8,219 nt of DNA, from the NCBI GenBank assembly GCA_023430315.1, contig JAEZAW010000043.1:1-8219 (forward strand). The letters are read 5' to 3'. The notes beneath the pieces are model-generated. The model had not been told where the DNA came from, did not search any database, and was given only the letters and a program-made list of their open reading frames with translations. The position numbers and the translations under genes were made by a program. How positions within the stretch are numbered: the stretch's first letter is position 1; every line of letters begins with the position of its first letter. This DNA is from Pseudomonadota bacterium (lineage in GTDB: Bacteria; Pseudomonadota; Alphaproteobacteria; Rhizobiales; Hyphomicrobiaceae). Positions 1 through 6,851 of this stretch are shown piece after piece.

Positions 1-83
1 GCCGAGGTCGGACCCGCCATGACGTGTGAAAGGTCGATGACGCGCATTCCCGTGAGAGGACCGCGGCGTTTGTGCTGTGACAT
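1..83 (-). CDS. Class III (CaiB/BaiF family) CoA-transferase, N-terminal fragment cut by window edge
   Basis: Only the first 27 residues lie in the window; the gene runs off the left edge. The visible part contains GPLTGMRVIDLSHVMAGPTS, the typical opening of family III CoA-transferases (a 'PL.G.RVIDLS.V.AGP' strand-turn-helix). These enzymes move CoA between a carboxylate and an acyl-CoA; the catalytic Asp lies much further along and cannot be seen here. The ATG is supported by a GGAG about 7 bases upstream on the minus strand. The start lies 44 bases after the stop of the acyl-CoA hydrolase gene on the same strand, so co-transcription is likely. The substrate cannot be inferred from this fragment, and the call rests on a short but characteristic N-terminus. 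Confidence 0.8.
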   Translation of the reverse strand, partial: MSQHKRRGPLTGMRVIDLSHVMAGPTS

Positions 84-127
84 GATGACTCCGTATTGTT
101 CTTAGTCGTGTATCCAAGCCTGCCTGA

Positions 128-1198
128 TCACGCAGACCCTCGCAAGCCCAGCTCCTGCTCGGCCGGCAGGGGGGCGAACAACGCTTCCACCGTCTCGTCG
201 CTCAACTCCGCGAGCGTCGGTGGCTTCCAGCGTGGGTTCTTGTCCTTGTCGACGAGCAGCGCGCGCACGCCTTCGGAGAACTCGCCATCCTCGAAGAGGT
301 GAATGCAGAGCCGCAGCTCGACGTTCAGGGCTTCCTCGAGCGATCCAAGCTTGCGCGACCGCCGCACAGCGGCGAGCGTCGCCGCGAGCGCCTTCGGCGA
401 GCGCGTCAGCAGCGCCTCTCGTGTCTTGAGCGCCCACTCGCTCTCTTCCTGCGACAATGCTTCAATAATGGCCGGCACCGTGGGCTTCGAGAATGTACGC
501 CCGACTTCTTCCGCGCGCTCGGCGAGATTGGAATGCGGCGGCGGCTCGCTGAAGCGCGCGATCAAGCTTTTCACATCTGCTGCGCGCGCCTCGCACAGAG
601 CCCCGCGCAGCTCGCCGAGCTTGGCCGACTGCACGAAAACATCCGCGAAGCCGGAAAAGATCGTGCCCGCGCCATGCATGCGCTCACCGACAAGACCCAG
701 ATACTCGCCGAATGAATCCGGCGCACGTCCGAGCAGCCATGTGCCGCCGACATCGGGAATGAGCCCGATGGTAGTCTCCGGCATGGCAAGCTGCGAGCGT
801 TCGGTAACGATGCGCGTGCCGCCCTGCACGTGCGCGGAAAGCCCGATACCGCCGCCCATGTCGATGCCGTCCATGATCGGCACGAAGGGCTTGGGATAGC
901 GGTGAAGCAGGGCATTGAGCGCGTATTCCTCGCGCCAGAAAGCCAGCGCCTCATCGATCCCGCGAGTGCGCGAGTCATAGAGCCAGCGCACATCGCCGCC
1001 GGCGCAGAGGCCGCGCTCACCGGCACCGTCCAGGATCACGAGTTCGACGGCCGGATCGTCCTTCCACGCGAGCAGTGTCGGCCAGATGGCGCGGACCATG
1101 CCGAGCGTCAGCGCATTGAGCGCTTTCGGCCGGTTCAGCGTGATGCGTCCGGCCTTGCCCTCGATGCGGATCAGGACTTCGTCGTTCGTGGCGGTCAT
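128..1198 (-). CDS. 3-hydroxyisobutyryl-CoA hydrolase-like protein (enoyl-CoA hydratase/isomerase superfamily)
   Basis: A 356-residue crotonase-fold protein that probably hydrolyses 3-hydroxyisobutyryl-CoA or a similar beta-hydroxyacyl-CoA, a step of valine catabolism (EC 3.1.2.4). Oxyanion-hole motifs are GLCAGGDVR (63-71) and MGGGIGLSAH (114-123). The MPETTIGLIPDVGGT block (139-153) carries the acidic pair Glu141 and Asp149 expected of the hydrolase subfamily. The C-terminal EGVRALLVDKDKNPRW block (309-324) marks this subfamily apart from simple enoyl-CoA hydratases, and the length is right for it. I chose the start reading MTATNDEV: the frame stays open upstream, but that part is Arg-rich, unlike the family, and overlaps the amidase gene. 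A GAGGCGAG sits just before this ATG. It starts 10 bases after the amidase stop. Fold confidence is very high; the exact substrate is less certain. Confidence 0.9.
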   Translation of the reverse strand: MTATNDEVLIRIEGKAGRITLNRPKALNALTLGMVRAIWPTLLAWKDDPAVELVILDGAGERGLCAGGDVRWLYDSRTRGIDEALAFWREEYALNALLHRYPKPFVPIMDGIDMGGGIGLSAHVQGGTRIVTERSQLAMPETTIGLIPDVGGTWLLGRAPDSFGEYLGLVGERMHGAGTIFSGFADVFVQSAKLGELRGALCEARAADVKSLIARFSEPPPHSNLAERAEEVGRTFSKPTVPAIIEALSQEESEWALKTREALLTRSPKALAATLAAVRRSRKLGSLEEALNVELRLCIHLFEDGEFSEGVRALLVDKDKNPRWKPPTLAELSDETVEALFAPLPAEQELGLRGSA

Positions 1199-1208
1199 CT
1201 CGCCTCGC

Positions 1209-2567
1209 TCAGATCTTGGGCGCCGGGAACGCGCCACGTGCCTTCTCGAAAGCGCGGCCGATACGCAGTGCGAGTGCATCATCGAAGCGGCGGACGACGA
1301 TCTGCATGCTCATGGGCAGCTTGCCCTTGCTGAGCGCCGTTGGGATGGCAAGGCCTGCAAGCGCGAGCAAATTCGCCCAGCGGGTAAAGTGCGCCATGGG
1401 CGCCTTCGTCTCGTCGACCTCGGCAACAGGAAAGGCCGGGAAGGGGATCGTCGGCAGGATGATGGCATCGAGACGGTCCATGGCCGAGAGGAAGCCATCG
1501 ATCGACTTCTTCCGCTCCGACATCACATCGAGATAGTCGGCAGCGGAGATCGACTTGCCGCCGAGGAAGCGCGCACGGATCGGATTGGCCATGCCGGACT
1601 TCGCATCGTCGACGTGACGGCGCCAGTTCGCATAGCCCTCAGATGCGATGATGATGCCCGTCGCTCGGGTGAAGCTGTCGAAGGACTGCGGCATCTTGAA
1701 GGGCTCTACGCGCGCGCCGAGCTTCTCGAGCGTCGCGGCGGCCTTGGCGAGATCGGCTCGGACCTCCTCGGTCGTGAGCGTAAGATCTTCATCGACCACG
1801 CGGCCGATGCGCAGGCCTGCGATGCCTTTCTCCAGATCGCGCAGCGGATCGATCGCGCGGAAGTCCTCGGTCGATGGGTCCTCCGGATCATGTCCGAGCA
1901 TGGCGGCGAACATGCGTGCGGTGGTCGTCACGTCCTGGGCGAGCGGTCCCGCCGTATCGAGTGTCTGCGAGAGTGGTGCGATCCCTGAGCGACCGATCAG
2001 CCCGATCGAAGTTTTCAGGCCGACGCAGCCGCAGAGCGCGGCTGGAATGCGCACAGATCCGCCGGTGTCGGTGCCAAGTCCGCCCGGCAACACGCCCGCG
2101 CCGACGATCGAGCCCGTGCCGCTCGACGAGCCGCCGGGGATGCGGTGCACCTTGAGATCCCACGGGTTCCACGGCGTGCCGACGGTCTCGTTCGTGCCGT
2201 GGCCGCCGAAGGCATATTCGACCGTGTGCGTCTTGCCCACCACGATGGCGCCGGCAGTGCGCAGTTTGGTCACGACATGCGCGTCCCGCGTCGCCGGCTC
2301 TGCCTGCTTGCGCGTCAGCGATCCACAGCCGGAAACGAGCCCTTCGACATCGGCAATGTCCTTGATGCCGACCGGCATTCCGTGAAGCAGCCCGTGTGCC
2401 GCGCCTTCGGACGTCCGCACATCGGCGAGGCGCGCCTCGGCGAGCGCGCTCTCGCGCGTGATCTGCGTGAGCGCGTGGAGCTTCTTGTTGGCCGCTTCTG
2501 TTGCGTCGAGCGTCTTCTCGACGGCGGCAGTGATCGCACCGGCGGCGGCTTTCGGGGACTTGGACAT
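1209..2567 (-). CDS. Amidase signature family hydrolase
   Basis: A 452-residue amidase-signature enzyme, predicted cytoplasmic, that hydrolyses a carboxamide to acid plus ammonia or amine. The Ser-cisSer-Lys triad is visible: Lys69 in GIKD, cis-Ser148 in GGSSSG (145-150), and nucleophile Ser171 in GTDTGGSVRIPA (165-176). The spacing of 23 residues between the two serines fits the family. No gatB or gatC lies nearby, and a tRNA amidotransferase role is therefore unlikely; it is a stand-alone catabolic-type amidase. The start is the ATG reading MSKSPKAAAG, with a GGAG about 11 bases upstream (a rather long spacing). A longer reading frame to 2669 adds 34 low-complexity Arg/Pro-rich residues and is less credible. 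It leads a likely operon with the acyl-CoA hydrolase and CoA-transferase, so its product may be an acid that enters CoA metabolism. The substrate is unknown. Confidence 0.92.
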   Translation of the reverse strand: MSKSPKAAAGAITAAVEKTLDATEAANKKLHALTQITRESALAEARLADVRTSEGAAHGLLHGMPVGIKDIADVEGLVSGCGSLTRKQAEPATRDAHVVTKLRTAGAIVVGKTHTVEYAFGGHGTNETVGTPWNPWDLKVHRIPGGSSSGTGSIVGAGVLPGGLGTDTGGSVRIPAALCGCVGLKTSIGLIGRSGIAPLSQTLDTAGPLAQDVTTTARMFAAMLGHDPEDPSTEDFRAIDPLRDLEKGIAGLRIGRVVDEDLTLTTEEVRADLAKAAATLEKLGARVEPFKMPQSFDSFTRATGIIIASEGYANWRRHVDDAKSGMANPIRARFLGGKSISAADYLDVMSERKKSIDGFLSAMDRLDAIILPTIPFPAFPVAEVDETKAPMAHFTRWANLLALAGLAIPTALSKGKLPMSMQIVVRRFDDALALRIGRAFEKARGAFPAPKI

Positions 2568-2731
2568 GGGGCTCACGGCTCCGGTTCGTGATGCTGGCGG
2601 ATGGCCGAGCCTATCACTCCCCGCGCGGCGGGCGCGAGGGCTCATGGTGCAGGGGCGACCTGCATCCAAGCGCGATCTTCAAAATTTCAGAGAAAGACGG
2701 CAGTCCTGGGTGTTGCGGGCAGCCACGTCGT

Positions 2732-3370
2732 TTACGATGTCGGTAGCCTGCACTGCTCGTCCGCCGGCAGGGGATCGCAGTCACGCTCGCGCGCGCAGGT
2801 GCGCAGCGCCGTCTTGGTCTCGGCATTGTAGATGCCGTCCATCTGCCCACGGTAAAGCCCGCGCTCGGCGAGGCCGCACTGATAGAGCTTGACCATGCGC
2901 TCGCCACCGAGGTGGACGGCCATCTCGTAGTCGCGGATAGCCCCTTCGGGGTTGCCCATGAGCTGGCGGATGTGGGCGCGTGTGTCCCAGGAGTGCTCGC
3001 TGTCGGGATTGAGCAGCAGCGAGCGCTCGACATCGGGTAGTCCATCAGGGCCGCGACCGGAGCGGAAGTGAGCCCATGCGCGGTTATTGAGAGCCGAGGG
3101 CGAATTGGGATTGATGGCGAGAGCGGCGTCGTAGTCCTGGATGGCGCGATCGAGCAGGCCTTTGATGGCCAGCGCGAGACCGCGAATCGCGAGCGCGTTG
3201 CTGCGCTCGAGGGGCGGCGTCGCGGGATTGTCGATGATGATCGAGCAGCCGAGGATGCGCCGCTCGTTGTCGTCGCTCAGGCAGTCGGCCGCATTGCTGT
3301 CCGCCCGTGCTGCAGAGGCGGCCGCGACGGCAAGCCAGAGGGCGGCGATGATCCTGCCTGCTTGCTTCAT
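2732..3370 (-). CDS. Secreted TPR-repeat protein with peptidoglycan-binding-like C-terminus
   Basis: A 212-residue exported protein. Residues 1-23 form a signal peptide (Lys/Arg start, Ala/Leu core, ARA|D cleavage site). About three tetratricopeptide repeats follow (approximately 56-89, 90-123, 124-157), with the canonical pattern of small residues at helix contacts, for example LDRAIQDYDAALAINP. The segment GLYRGQMDGIYNAETKTAL (171-189) resembles the repeat of peptidoglycan-binding domain 1, though it is a single short copy. Six cysteines (30, 42, 165, 192, 198, 207) in the mature part suggest disulfides in the periplasm. Secreted TPR proteins with the DC...GC N-terminal pattern are common in Hyphomicrobiales and mostly uncharacterised; scaffolding at the cell wall is an inference. 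A GGGAG lies about 7 bases before the ATG. It is separated from both neighbours by more than 150 bases and is probably its own unit. Confidence 0.85.
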   Translation of the reverse strand: MKQAGRIIAALWLAVAAASAARADSNAADCLSDDNERRILGCSIIIDNPATPPLERSNALAIRGLALAIKGLLDRAIQDYDAALAINPNSPSALNNRAWAHFRSGRGPDGLPDVERSLLLNPDSEHSWDTRAHIRQLMGNPEGAIRDYEMAVHLGGERMVKLYQCGLAERGLYRGQMDGIYNAETKTALRTCARERDCDPLPADEQCRLPTS

Positions 3371-3402
3371 TCAGTGCTCCCGCGGTGCGGTGTAGTGGCT
3401 TT

Positions 3403-3418
3403 CGCCGGCCAGCCGGCG
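3403..3418. repeat. GC-rich inverted repeat upstream of the TPR gene
   Basis: CGCCGG and CCGGCG form a perfect 6-bp stem with a CCAG loop. No T-run follows on either strand, so it is not a standard intrinsic terminator. It lies about 33 bases before the TPR start codon and downstream of the small AtuA-like gene; it could end the upstream transcript weakly or fold in the TPR leader. The function is unknown. Confidence 0.3.
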
Positions 3419-3521
3419 CCGATGTTCAACAGCACTACGACACAAGTATGTCCAGGGTTCATGACTGGGCTGCGCTATCTGGTCCCGCCCATCCCACGAG
3501 TTATGCGAGATTGTGAGGGAC

Positions 3522-3857
3522 TCAACCTGCGCGGTTGTCAGGGACCTCCACGTCGAGGTCCAGAACGAGGAAGCTCCACGATTTGCCGTGGCTGTCGAGG
3601 CCGAGCGAGGTATTCACGCCACCTTCGAGCGCATCCTGCATAACGAAGTTCAGGCCGTGCAGATGATCGAGCGTATAGCGCTTGATGGCGCCCTGAATGA
3701 GGGCCGGATAGGCCGCTTTGATGCGTTCGGGCGTGAGCTGCTCCTTGAGCAGAGAATAGTGACCCGGATCATATACCCAGACGGACACGTTCGACGTATT
3801 GCCTTTGTCGCCGGCGCGCGCGTGCGCGATCTCGTGCAGCTTGATGCGGCGGGTCAT
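3522..3857 (-). CDS. AtuA-like C-terminal domain protein (small partner of the AtuA-family protein)
   Basis: A 111-residue protein matching the small domain found either fused to the C-terminus of AtuA-type proteins or as a separate gene beside them. Recognisable features are ARAGDKGNTSNVSVWVYDP (13-31), the central IKRYTLDHLHGLNFVMQDAL stretch (58-77) and the GGVNTSLGLDSHGKSW segment (79-94). The biochemical role of this domain is not established; in pseudomonads the fused protein belongs to the acyclic terpene (citronellol/geraniol) utilisation cluster. Its ATG overlaps the stop of the large AtuA-family gene in an ATGA, so translation is probably coupled and a stoichiometric complex is likely. 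A longer frame extends upstream to 3974, but it lies inside the neighbouring gene and lacks family similarity. Confidence 0.9.
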   Translation of the reverse strand: MTRRIKLHEIAHARAGDKGNTSNVSVWVYDPGHYSLLKEQLTPERIKAAYPALIQGAIKRYTLDHLHGLNFVMQDALEGGVNTSLGLDSHGKSWSFLVLDLDVEVPDNRAG

Positions 3858-5182
3858 GCGCGGAGCACCTTCACGGTGGGGCGGACGGCGTCGCGGTCGA
3901 TGAGCGCCGAATGCGTGATGACGCTCGGCGTGATCTGGCCGCGGTAGCCGCCGCCCGCTGCCGGTCCGCAGCACAGCAGGGATTCGACCTCCCAGAGCAT
4001 GGTCGCGACATCGTCACGATTGGCCGAGCGCATGGCGGTGTGCACGCGTACGTCGGCGCTTTCTGCACGGGGGCCGTGCGCTGTCGCGTGTAGCGAATTG
4101 ATGCCGATGAGGTCGATGCGGAGCGCCTCGAAGCCGGGACGGTGTGCGAGACGTTCACGCAGGATGTCGCGCGCGAGCGCCGCGCGTGCCGTCGCGTTCG
4201 GCCCTGCGTAGCTCACGCCCGCCTCGCCGAAGAAGCCGCCGTCGAAGCCGACCGTGACCTTGAGCTTGTCGGGCCGCTTGTGACCGCTGCCGTTCGCCAC
4301 CGCCACGCGATCGCGCCCGGCTTCCTGCACCGTGGCGCGGCTGAAGTCGGCCGTCACGTCCGGCGTAAGATAGGCGGCGGGGTCGTGCACCTCGTACATG
4401 AGCTGCTCTTTGACCGTACGCGGGGTCACCATGCCGCCAGCATCGGCGAGCTTGGTGATGACGCAGTTTCCGCGCTCATCCACTTCGGCGATCGGGTAGC
4501 CGCACTGGGCAAGCCGCGGTACGTCCTTACGGCCTGGATCGGCGAAATAACCGCCCGTGATCTGCATGCCGCATTCCAGGAGATGCCCGACGAGCGTGCC
4601 CTGGCCGAGCTTCTGCCAGTCGTCGCGCTTCCAACCGTAACGGTGCACCAGCGGCGACAGAAAGAGCGAAGGATCGGCGACCCGCCCGGTGATCACGACA
4701 TCGGCGCCGCTCTCGAGGCCGGGAATGATGGCATCAATGCCGAGATAGACATTGGCGCCGACCACCGGCCGCCCGACCTCGGCGACCGTCTTGTCGTGAT
4801 TGTCGAAGAGGACGGTATCGGGGCCGATGAGATCGGAGACGTCATCGCCCTCGATGGCGGCGACCGTCAGGCCGCTGAGCCCCTGCGAACGCGCGACATC
4901 GACCACCACATCGGCAGCCGCTGCAACATTCGCGACGCCCATGTTCGTGACGATGCGTGTGCCATTGCGCTTGCAGTGACCGAGCACGCCGCGCATCCGC
5001 GCCGCGAGCTGCGGATTATAGCCGCGCTTGGGATCGAGCTGGCGGTCGCGATGACCGAACGCCAGCGTGCGCTCGCCGATCGTCTCGAAGACGAGATAGT
5101 CGAGCGCACCCTTCTCGGCGAGATCGATCGCCGGCTCCAGCCTGTCCGACGAAAAGCCGGCCCCACATCCGAGCCTCAGCAC
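3854..5182 (-). CDS. AtuA-family protein (acyclic terpene utilisation family, DUF1446)
   Basis: A 442-residue protein of the AtuA/DUF1446 family. Conserved blocks run in order: GAGFSSDRLEPAIDLAEKG (7-25), LDYLVFETIGERT (27-39), NMGVANVAAAAD (80-91), TGRVADPSLFLSPLVHRYGW (165-184), GTLVGHLLECGMQITGGYFADPG (195-217), PIAEVDERGNCVITK (230-244) and GGMVTPRTVKEQLMYEVHDP (249-268). Family members occur in gene clusters for citronellol/geraniol and related branched acids, but the reaction is not settled and none of the usual carboxylase partners (geranyl-CoA carboxylase subunits) is in this window. It starts with GTG, dictated by a strong GGGAGG five bases upstream; the nearby ATG is in another frame and stops after three codons. 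The family's C-terminal domain is encoded by the next gene. The six-Cys secreted gene ends 43 bases upstream on the same strand. Confidence 0.93.
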   Translation of the reverse strand: MLRLGCGAGFSSDRLEPAIDLAEKGALDYLVFETIGERTLAFGHRDRQLDPKRGYNPQLAARMRGVLGHCKRNGTRIVTNMGVANVAAAADVVVDVARSQGLSGLTVAAIEGDDVSDLIGPDTVLFDNHDKTVAEVGRPVVGANVYLGIDAIIPGLESGADVVITGRVADPSLFLSPLVHRYGWKRDDWQKLGQGTLVGHLLECGMQITGGYFADPGRKDVPRLAQCGYPIAEVDERGNCVITKLADAGGMVTPRTVKEQLMYEVHDPAAYLTPDVTADFSRATVQEAGRDRVAVANGSGHKRPDKLKVTVGFDGGFFGEAGVSYAGPNATARAALARDILRERLAHRPGFEALRIDLIGINSLHATAHGPRAESADVRVHTAMRSANRDDVATMLWEVESLLCCGPAAGGGYRGQITPSVITHSALIDRDAVRPTVKVLRA

Positions 5183-5187
5183 TGCAT

Positions 5188-5193
5188 CCTCCC
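5188..5193 (-). promoter_or_regulatory. Ribosome binding site fixing a GTG start for the AtuA-family gene
   Basis: On the minus strand GGGAGG is followed by ATGCA and then the GTG codon. The ATG directly abutting the site is out of frame and runs ATG CAG TGC TGA, and it is too close to the Shine-Dalgarno to be used efficiently. The five-base spacing to GTG is near optimal, and the GTG frame begins the conserved LRLGCGAGFS segment. Confidence 0.7.
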
Positions 5194-5212
5194 GATATGT
5201 GGTGCCAGTTTC

Positions 5213-5226
5213 AGCGCACGTGCGCT
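5213..5226. repeat. Perfect 14-bp palindrome at the end of the six-Cys gene
   Basis: AGCGCACGTGCGCT equals its own reverse complement. Its first base on the minus strand is the last base of the TAA stop codon of the small secreted protein gene. It can fold as a 5-bp stem with an ACGT loop, but no T-run follows, so it is a poor terminator. It lies about 30 bases before the AtuA-family start and could be a protein-binding site or an mRNA stabiliser. Confidence 0.45.
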
Positions 5227-5474
5227 TACAAGCACTTGGTAATGGTCGAGCCGCACTTCACGTAGTTGATAAGATCCCACGCGCAGCACGGCTCTTCCTG
5301 CTTGCACACCCAGGCGCGCTTTTCGCCGCTCGGGAACGTATGGCGACAGACCTTCTCGCCCTTGCCGGCCTTCACCACCGGCGCCTTCGCCTTCGGCGCG
5401 CTCTGCTGCGCCATCACCGGCGCGCTCATGCCGAGCGCGAACGCAACCGCCAGTCCGATCTTCATCATCCGCAT
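5226..5474 (-). CDS. Small secreted six-cysteine protein, unknown function
   Basis: I do not recognise a family. The 82-residue product has a clear signal peptide (MRMMKIGLAVAFALGMSAPVMA, cleavage before QQ). The mature peptide of about 60 residues is basic, opens with an Ala/Pro/Lys linker (SAPKAKAPVVKAGKGEK), and then has six cysteines in the pattern VC, VC, PCC, KC, KC near the C-terminus. An even number of cysteines in an exported peptide suggests three disulfides in the periplasm or outside. I chose the ATG at 5474, with a GGGGG tract about ten bases upstream; the ATGs at 5468 and 5465 are alternatives that give the same mature protein. A longer frame to 5573 has no signal-peptide logic. 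It may share a transcript with the AtuA-family gene 43 bases downstream. Confidence 0.75.
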   Translation of the reverse strand: MRMMKIGLAVAFALGMSAPVMAQQSAPKAKAPVVKAGKGEKVCRHTFPSGEKRAWVCKQEEPCCAWDLINYVKCGSTITKCL

Positions 5475-5623
5475 AATTGCTACCCCCAAGTAATGGTCCA
5501 AATAGACCCCACCAGCGCAGGCATCATGCCGCGCCGGCGCTAATGCCACAAGTACCGGTTGCCCCTTGGCCACAGGCGGCTATCATCCTCCGCAACAGAC
5601 ACCGAACGCCCAGGGAGAGCCCC
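5475..5623. promoter_or_regulatory. Divergent intergenic region, with a putative adh promoter at 5559-5586
   Basis: This 149-base gap separates divergent genes and should hold promoters for both. For the plus-strand dehydrogenase, TTGCCC (5559-5564) and TATCAT (5581-5586) are spaced by 16 bases, a passable sigma-70-type match that would give a leader of about 30 bases. On the minus strand TTGTGG and CATGAT spaced by 17 bases are a weaker candidate. A short inverted repeat GGTC/GACC (5495-5508) lies near the six-Cys start. These are pattern matches by eye only. Confidence 0.35.
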
Positions 5624-6748
5624 ATGAAAACCCGCGCCGCCGTCATCTACGAGATGGAAAAGCCGCGCCCCTATGCCGTGTCCAAGCCCATGGTCATCGA
5701 GACCCTGGACCTCGACCCGCCGGGCGAGGACGAAATTCTGGTGCGCATCCGCGCTGCGGGCCTCTGCCACTCGGACCTCTCGACCATCAACGGCGACCGT
5801 CCGCGGCAGATGCCCATGGTGCTCGGCCACGAGGCGGCCGGCGAGGTCATGGAACTCGGCCCCGGCGTCAAGGATCTCGCCGTCGGCGATCACGTCATCC
5901 TCGTATTCGTTCCGAACTGCGGCCGCTGCGCGCCCTGTCAGGAGGGTCGCCCCGCACTCTGCGAGCCGGGCTTCAAGTCCAACAGCGCAGGTCAGCTACT
6001 TGGTGGCGTCACGCGTCTCAAGCGCGATGGCAAGACCGTCTATCATCACGTCGGCGTTTCGGCCTTCTCCGAGTATGCCGTGGTCTCGCGCTGCAGCGCC
6101 GTGAAGATCGACAAGTCCCTGCCCTTCGAGGAAGCCGCGCTCTTCGGCTGCGCGGTCATCACGGGCGCGGGCGCCGTCATCAACACGGCTAAGGTACCGC
6201 CCGGCACGACCGCTGCAGTTGTCGGTCTCGGTGGCGTCGGCCTCATGTCCATGCTCGGCGCGAAGCTCTCCGGTTGCCGGCAGGTTGTCGCGATCGACAT
6301 GCTCGATGACAAGCTCAAGCTCGCCAAGCAGCTCGGCGCGACGCACACGGTCAACGCGCGCGATCCGAACGTCGTCGAGCAGGTGAAGGATCTCACGGGC
6401 GGCGGCGTCGATTTCGCCTTCGAGATGGCCAGCTCCATCAAGGCGCTCGAGCTCGCCTACAAGATCACCAAGCGCGGCGGCACGACCGTCACTGCGAGCC
6501 TTCCGCACCCGACGCACACCATGCCGCTGCCGGGTACACACCTCGTTGCCGAGGAACGCACTGTCAAAGGCAGCTACGTCGGATCGTGCATTCCCTCGCG
6601 CGATATCCCGCGCTTCATCTCGCTCTATCAGCAGGGCTTGTTGCCCGTAGATCGGCTCATGAGCGAGCGCATCAAGCTCGAGGAGATCAACGAGGGCTTC
6701 GACAAGCTCGCGGACGGCGGGACAGTGCGGATGATCCTGGTGCCTTGA
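5624..6748 (+). CDS. Zinc-dependent, NAD-type alcohol dehydrogenase (medium-chain MDR family)
   Basis: A 374-residue medium-chain dehydrogenase/reductase that oxidises an alcohol to aldehyde or ketone (or the reverse) in the cytoplasm. Catalytic zinc ligands are Cys48 (GLCHSD), His69-Glu70 (GHEAAG) and Cys176 (FGCAVITGAG). The structural zinc lobe has all four cysteines (99, 102, 105, 113). The Rossmann motif GLGGVG (201-206) is followed by Asp225 at the end of the second strand (VVAIDM), which favours NAD(H) over NADP(H). The length and FSEYAVV segment (148-154) resemble the liver-type/class III branch, but I cannot assign a substrate. Start: ATG with GGGAG about 7-8 bases upstream; the open frame before it to 5477 is not dehydrogenase-like. 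It is transcribed alone, divergent from the six-Cys gene and followed by terminators. Confidence 0.95.
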   Translation: MKTRAAVIYEMEKPRPYAVSKPMVIETLDLDPPGEDEILVRIRAAGLCHSDLSTINGDRPRQMPMVLGHEAAGEVMELGPGVKDLAVGDHVILVFVPNCGRCAPCQEGRPALCEPGFKSNSAGQLLGGVTRLKRDGKTVYHHVGVSAFSEYAVVSRCSAVKIDKSLPFEEAALFGCAVITGAGAVINTAKVPPGTTAAVVGLGGVGLMSMLGAKLSGCRQVVAIDMLDDKLKLAKQLGATHTVNARDPNVVEQVKDLTGGGVDFAFEMASSIKALELAYKITKRGGTTVTASLPHPTHTMPLPGTHLVAEERTVKGSYVGSCIPSRDIPRFISLYQQGLLPVDRLMSERIKLEEINEGFDKLADGGTVRMILVP

Positions 6749-6851
6749 TTCTCTTTGCCGCGGGCTGCGTCGCGCCGGAGGCGCGCGAGAGGCGATGTGT
6801 GCAAGGGGTGCTTCGCATCCCGCCGTGATGCCCATGCCCGCGGCGGCCATG

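Noticed and set aside
1086..1988. 300-residue plus-strand open frame across the amidase and hydrolase genes
   Set aside because: It spans two well-supported minus-strand genes and their junction, so it cannot be a coherent gene.
2648..2664. 6-bp inverted repeat TGCAGG/CCTGCA between the TPR and amidase genes
   Set aside because: There is no T-run on either strand and no promoter element beside it. A repeat of this size is expected by chance in a GC-rich gap.
3542..3561. 7-bp inverted repeat GGACCTC/GAGGTCC near the end of the small AtuA-like gene
   Set aside because: It lies inside coding sequence (LDLDVEVP) and is explained by the codons used; no T-run follows.
4142..5242. Long 366-residue plus-strand open frame opposite the AtuA-family gene
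   Set aside because: It is an antisense shadow, rich in His/Asp/Arg, without recognisable domains. The minus-strand frame is clearly the conserved protein.
5996..6850. Long 284-residue minus-strand open frame opposite adh
   Set aside because: It is a shadow of the adh coding frame in GC-rich DNA; its composition is Arg/Ala/Asp-rich and matches no family, while the plus strand has full zinc and NAD motifs.
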